The translations under genes were made by a program, and so were the position numbers. From Brevundimonas sp. (GTDB taxonomy: Bacteria > Pseudomonadota > Alphaproteobacteria > Caulobacterales > Caulobacteraceae): a stretch of DNA of 64,000 nucleotides. The notes under the pieces were generated by a model, which was not told the DNA's origin, made no database searches, and saw only the letters and a list, made by a program, of their open reading frames with translations. Position 1 is the stretch's first letter, and each line of letters begins with the position of its first letter. The stretch lies in NCBI GenBank assembly GCA_027531145.1, contig JAPZRF010000002.1, positions 172,291 through 236,290 of the forward strand. The letters are read 5' to 3'. Shown piece after piece: positions 60,505 through 64,000 of this stretch.

Positions 60505-61631
60505 TCCGCCGGGCGACCGCGGCCGGGCTGGTGCTGGGCCTGCTGGCCGCCTGCGCCCCGCGCGTGGCCGAGGCACCCCGGCCCGGCCCGGGCCCTGCGC
60601 CTGTTCCGACCCCAGTTCCGGCACCCCCTGCCCCCCGCCCGCCGATGTCGGACGGGTCCGTCGCCGCCCTGCCCGGCTGGGCCGACGAGGACCACCGCGC
60701 CGCCCTCGTGGCCTGGGCCGCCGGCTGTCACGTGCACCCGGGTGCCCCGGAGCGGGCGGTCTGCGCCGCCGCCGCCAGCCTTGCCCCGGTGGCCACCGAT
60801 GATCTGGCCCGCGCCTTCTTCGAGACCCGCTTCACTGCGGTCCCGGCGACCACCGCTGACGGCGGACCGGGCCTGCTGACCGCCTATTTCGCGCCGGAGT
60901 ATCCGGCCCGCACCACGCCTTCAGCGGAGTTCGACGCCGCCGTGCTGGCCCGGCCGGCCGACCTGGTACGCGAGGACGGCCGGGTGCTGCGCCGCACCCC
61001 CGGCGGGTTGGTCCCCTACCCGGACCGCGCCGCCATCGAGGCCGGGGCCATCGCCACTGATATCCTCGGCTGGATGCGGACCGAGGACCTTTTCTTCATG
61101 CAGATCCAGGGTTCGGGCTACCTGACCTTCGAGGACGGTCGGCGGGTGCGCGCCGCCTATGCCGCCGACAACGGCAAGGCCTTCGTCGGCATCGCCCGCC
61201 CGATGTCCGAGCGCGGCCTGCTGCCCCGCGACGGCACCTCGGGCGAGGCCATCCGCGCCTGGCTGGCCGGCCGCCGCGGCCCCGAGGCCCGCGCCGTCAC
61301 CGCCCTGAACCCCCGCTACATCTTCTTCCGAGTCGAGCCCGATGACGGCGAGCCGGCGGGGGCTGCGGGCGTTCCCCTGATCCAGCGCCGGTCGATCGCC
61401 ATCGATCCGGCCGCCTGGCGCTATGGCGATCTGGTGTTCCTCGACGCCGACGCCGGCAATCTCAGGGGCGCGCGCCGCGGCTATCGCGGGCTTGTCACCG
61501 CGCTCGACACCGGCAGTGCCATCCGCGGCCCGGTGCGCGCCGACTTCTACATGGGTCGCGGCGACGCCGCCGGCGAGGAGGCCGGCACGGTCCGCCACCC
61601 CCTGCACATGTGGCGGCTGGTTCCGCGCTGA
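60501..61631 (+). CDS. mltA: Membrane-bound lytic murein transglycosylase A
   Basis: A 376-residue outer-membrane lipoprotein that cleaves peptidoglycan. Lipobox LLAACAPR near residue 18, then a Pro-rich linker. The MltA domain has GLLTAYFAPEYPAR, FFMQIQGSGYLTFEDG and NPRYIFFRVEP. The C-terminal 3D domain contains WRYGDLVFLDADAG with the expected catalytic Asp. GTG start coupled to the Tim44-like gene. Confidence 0.93.
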   Translation: MIRRATAAGLVLGLLAACAPRVAEAPRPGPGPAPVPTPVPAPPAPRPPMSDGSVAALPGWADEDHRAALVAWAAGCHVHPGAPERAVCAAAASLAPVATDDLARAFFETRFTAVPATTADGGPGLLTAYFAPEYPARTTPSAEFDAAVLARPADLVREDGRVLRRTPGGLVPYPDRAAIEAGAIATDILGWMRTEDLFFMQIQGSGYLTFEDGRRVRAAYAADNGKAFVGIARPMSERGLLPRDGTSGEAIRAWLAGRRGPEARAVTALNPRYIFFRVEPDDGEPAGAAGVPLIQRRSIAIDPAAWRYGDLVFLDADAGNLRGARRGYRGLVTALDTGSAIRGPVRADFYMGRGDAAGEEAGTVRHPLHMWRLVPR

Positions 61632-61853
61632 CCTGATCCCCGTTCCGGAAGCCGGTTCAATCCTGAGGCGGGCTTCCTGGCGATTCGTCGGACGCTGGCG
61701 AGTGCCAGACGAGCGATCCTGACCGGGAGCCAGCCGCTTTCGAGAGGATCAAGCCATGGATCGAGCGCGAGCGCGGGTCCGTGTGCGCCCCGGCTGCTCA
61801 TGAAGCAGGGCTCCGCATTGACGCCCTGCGCTGCGCCCCCGACAAGGGGCCGC

Positions 61854-63005
61854 ATGAAGAGCCCTGTCGCCCTGCCAGCCTCAGCCGTGACGCGCAACGC
61901 CGTGGTCCTCCTCGCCGCCGTGGCGGTGGGCGCGGCGCTCTACTGGCTGCGCGACATCCTCACGCCGCTGGCCATGGCCATCTTCCTGCTGATCATGATC
62001 GACGGGGTGAAGCGGGCGATCGAGCGGCACCTGAAGCTGCCGGCCCGCGCCGCCGGTCTGGCGGCCCTGATGCTGGTCATCCTCGGCTTCCTTGCCCTGC
62101 TCGGCATCATCGTGAACGGGGCGGCGGGCTTCTTCACCGACGCCTCGGGCGTATCGGCCAATCTCGGGCCGCGTCTCGACGCCATCCTGCGCGACGGGGC
62201 CGCCCTGTTCGGGCTCGGCGCCGCCCCGACCGCCGCCGAACTCCTGGAGGATGTCGAGTTGCGCGGCTATCTGACCAGTCTCGCCTTCCAGGTCCAAGGC
62301 ACCCTGTCGGGTGCCCTTTTCGTGCTGGTCTATCTGGGCTTCCTGCTCGCCGCCCAGGCCGGATTCCGCAAGAAACTGGTGGCCATGTTTCCCAACCGCG
62401 AACTTCGCGGCGAAGCGCTGGCGGTGTTCGAGCGGGTCCGTTCCGGGGTTCAGGGCTATCTCTGGGTCCAGACCGTCACCGGGGCGATGATCTGCGCCGT
62501 CGCCTGGGCCCTGATGCGCTTCGTGGGTCTGCACAACGCCGAGTTCTGGACCTTTGTCATCTTCATCGTGTGCTTCATTCCTGTTCTGGGCGGGGCCATC
62601 GCCGGCCTCGCCCCGCCCCTGTTCGCCCTGGTGCAGTTCGAGAGCTACTGGCCGGCCCTGATCCTGCTGATCGGGTTGCAGGTGATCCTGTCCCTCGTCG
62701 GCAATCTGGTGCAGCCGCGCATGCAGGGCGACAACCAGAACATCGATCCGGTGGTGGTGCTGCTGTCGCTGGCCCTGTGGGGCAAGCTCTGGGGCGTGAT
62801 CGGCATGTTCCTGTCGACCCCGCTGGCGGTGATGATGATGGCCATCCTCGCCGAGTTTCGCGGCTCGCGCTGGATCGCCGTGCTGCTGTCCGGCGATGGC
62901 GAGCCTGACGGGCCCCCGCGTCCCGGTTCGGGTCCGGGACAAGCGCATGGCCGCGACAAGCCGCCGCGCCGGTCGCAGCCGCAAACGCTGCCCCCGGAGC
63001 ATTGA
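61854..63005 (+). CDS. AI-2E family (TqsA/PerM-like) permease
   Basis: A 383-residue polytopic membrane protein. Hydrophobic segments at about 14-28, 33-55, 65-90, 150-175, 210-235, 240-275 and 305-335; the family signatures LWVQTVTGAMICAVAWALM, FIVCFIPVLGGAIAGL and GNLVQPRMQGDNQNIDPVVV are clear. ATG 61854 has an AAGGGG site; the ORF from 61800 adds 18 residues. Family members include autoinducer-2 exporters and Na+/H+ antiporters, so the substrate is open. The tail is Pro/Arg-rich. The 222-bp gap before it contains no recognised feature. Confidence 0.88.
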   Translation: MKSPVALPASAVTRNAVVLLAAVAVGAALYWLRDILTPLAMAIFLLIMIDGVKRAIERHLKLPARAAGLAALMLVILGFLALLGIIVNGAAGFFTDASGVSANLGPRLDAILRDGAALFGLGAAPTAAELLEDVELRGYLTSLAFQVQGTLSGALFVLVYLGFLLAAQAGFRKKLVAMFPNRELRGEALAVFERVRSGVQGYLWVQTVTGAMICAVAWALMRFVGLHNAEFWTFVIFIVCFIPVLGGAIAGLAPPLFALVQFESYWPALILLIGLQVILSLVGNLVQPRMQGDNQNIDPVVVLLSLALWGKLWGVIGMFLSTPLAVMMMAILAEFRGSRWIAVLLSGDGEPDGPPRPGSGPGQAHGRDKPPRRSQPQTLPPEH

Positions 63006-63128
63006 CGAGGGGCCAGGGGCTTCCCATTTCCCTGCCAAGGCAGGACCCCTTCCCACCCCCCTCCCGAAGGGGCCTGCCTGCAAGACAGCCGGTTCCTCCC
63101 TCCCCTCCCCCGGAACCGGTTACGAAGG

Positions 63129-63163
63129 CCGCCGGCAGCACCTGCGCCGGCGGTCTTTTCGTT
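63129..63163 (+). terminator. Rho-independent terminator
   Basis: CCGCCGGC (63129-63136) pairs with GCCGGCGG (63146-63153), a perfect 8-bp stem with a 9-base loop, followed by TCTTTTCGTTT. It lies between the AI-2E permease and the glutamate dehydrogenase. Confidence 0.85.
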
Positions 63164-63261
63164 TGCGCCGGGCGTTTGATTTTGTCCGGTTGATCGGCGC
63201 GGCCATCGGTCTAGTTTGCGCGCCAGCAGCGGCCGCAGAGCCGAATTGGTACAGGATGCCG

Positions 63262-64000
63262 ATGTCCGCCCCCACGCGCCCCGCCCTTGCCCCCGTCGCC
63301 CAGGATGCGAAGACACTGACCCGCCTGTTCGCCGCCGCCGTTGGCCGTGCGGAGGCGGACCTCGGTCCGCCGGCGACCGACTACCTGGCCCAGGCCTGGG
63401 AAGACTATGTCGCGGACGAGACTCCCGAGGTGGACGTCCCGGACCTCGCCGCCCTGCTGGCCGAGGCTTGGCAGGGGGCGCTCGGGCGCGCCCCCGGCGA
63501 GCCCCCGCGCATCGGCGTGGCACCCCTCCGTGGCGCAGATGACCGGGCCACCGGCTATGGCCTCGTGCGCATCTTCCAGGACGACGCTCCGTTCCTCGTC
63601 GACAGCGTGATGGGCGAGCTGGCCGATGCTGGTGCCTCGGTCCGGGGCCTGTTCCACCCGGTCATTACCCTGCCGCGCGACGGCGGCGGCGGGCCGCGCG
63701 AATCCATCATTCTGGTGATCATCGATCCGGTGCCCCAGGAGCGGCGCGACGCGCTCGGGGAGGGGCTGGCGGCGGCCCTGGCCGATGTGCATGCGGCGGT
63801 GGCGGATCACCTGCCTATGGCCGGGCTGATGGCCGAGGCCGTGCGCCAGCTGGAAACGGTACCCGAAGGGCTGGACCCGGCAGTGGTGGCCGAGAATCTC
63901 GCCTTCCTGCGCTGGCTCGGGGCCGACCACTTCGTCTTCCTCGGGGCCCGTGAGTATGCCTATCCGCGCACGCCCGACGGCGGCTATGAAGCCGAGGCCC
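63262..64000 (+). CDS. NAD-specific glutamate dehydrogenase, N-terminal part
   Basis: The frame is open from ATG 63262 (or 63256) to the window edge, giving 246 residues of what should be a protein of about 1600. FQDDAPFLVDSVMGELADAG, GLFHPVITLPRDG, VIIDPVPQERRDAL and ENLAFLRWLGADHFVFLGAR match the N-terminal ACT-like/helical region of the large 180-kDa GDH_NAD family (GdhZ in Caulobacter). This enzyme deaminates glutamate and in Caulobacter also restrains FtsZ. An AGGA site precedes 63262. Incomplete only because of the window end. Confidence 0.9.
   Translation, partial: MSAPTRPALAPVAQDAKTLTRLFAAAVGRAEADLGPPATDYLAQAWEDYVADETPEVDVPDLAALLAEAWQGALGRAPGEPPRIGVAPLRGADDRATGYGLVRIFQDDAPFLVDSVMGELADAGASVRGLFHPVITLPRDGGGGPRESIILVIIDPVPQERRDALGEGLAAALADVHAAVADHLPMAGLMAEAVRQLETVPEGLDPAVVAENLAFLRWLGADHFVFLGAREYAYPRTPDGGYEAEA

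Noticed and set aside
61655-61700. GGTTCAATCC resembling a tRNA T-loop
   Set aside because: No acceptor, D or anticodon stems could be paired around it and no CCA-proximal stem is present.

Overview
The window is a GC-rich (roughly 70%) stretch of alphaproteobacterial chromosome. Gene content and order point to Caulobacteraceae, most likely Brevundimonas or a close relative. The strongest evidence is the block cenR-like regulator / YggS / ThiE-like / ntrZ / DUF3576 / leuS / lptE / holA / parB / parA / rsmG / mnmG / mnmE / rho / hemJ / hemH / hemE, then a 494-bp gap, then ppsR (RP001 type) / maf / aroE / coaE / dnaQ / secB / Tim44-like / mltA. In Caulobacter crescentus the replication origin lies between hemE and RP001, so 55013-55506 is the probable chromosomal origin. 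It carries DnaA-box-like and CtrA-box-like sites. Three parS-type sites lie 5-10 kb to its left: one inside parA, one beside mnmG and one inside a quinone oxidoreductase gene.

Layout. 1-2200: cobalamin riboswitch and btuB-type TonB receptor. 2207-4515: FAH-family hydrolase, maleylacetoacetate/maleylpyruvate isomerase and aldo/keto-reductase-like gene, all on minus. 4690-8520: small envelope genes with three good matches to general-stress (EcfG/SigT) promoters, serving a DUF883-type gene pair, a lipid kinase plus metallophosphoesterase operon, and a glycine-zipper lipoprotein. 8541-16327: OmpA-like lipoprotein, dsbD/scsB-type reductase, polA, a P-loop NTPase, and a cytochrome b plus molybdopterin oxidoreductase pair. 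16772-17704: nudC. 17980-18070: the SRP (4.5S) RNA. 18502-20451: dnaX. 20558-23725: an accessory insertion of lower GC that separates dnaX from ybaB-recR. It holds two small proteins with HEPN-type RNxxxH motifs, a membrane/coiled-coil protein between them, and a nitroreductase bracketed by 63-bp direct repeats. 23925-29572: ybaB, recR, rmuC, def, a MazF toxin-antitoxin pair, fmt and truA. 30058-34724: a TPP-dependent enzyme, a rhomboid-like protease and a DUF885 protein. From 34933 on: the origin-proximal block, then an AI-2E-family permease and the start of an NAD-specific glutamate dehydrogenase that runs off the window.

Genes next to the origin are mostly transcribed away from it (minus to the left, plus to the right). 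Many are translationally coupled by 1-4 nt overlaps (hemE-hemH-hemJ, mnmG-rsmG-parA, ppsR-maf-aroE-coaE, fmt-truA, leuS-lptE).

Nearly every intergenic gap above about 150 bp is occupied by dispersed palindromic repeats of at least five families. None carries a transposase. No tRNA, rRNA, CRISPR array, insertion sequence or integrase was seen.
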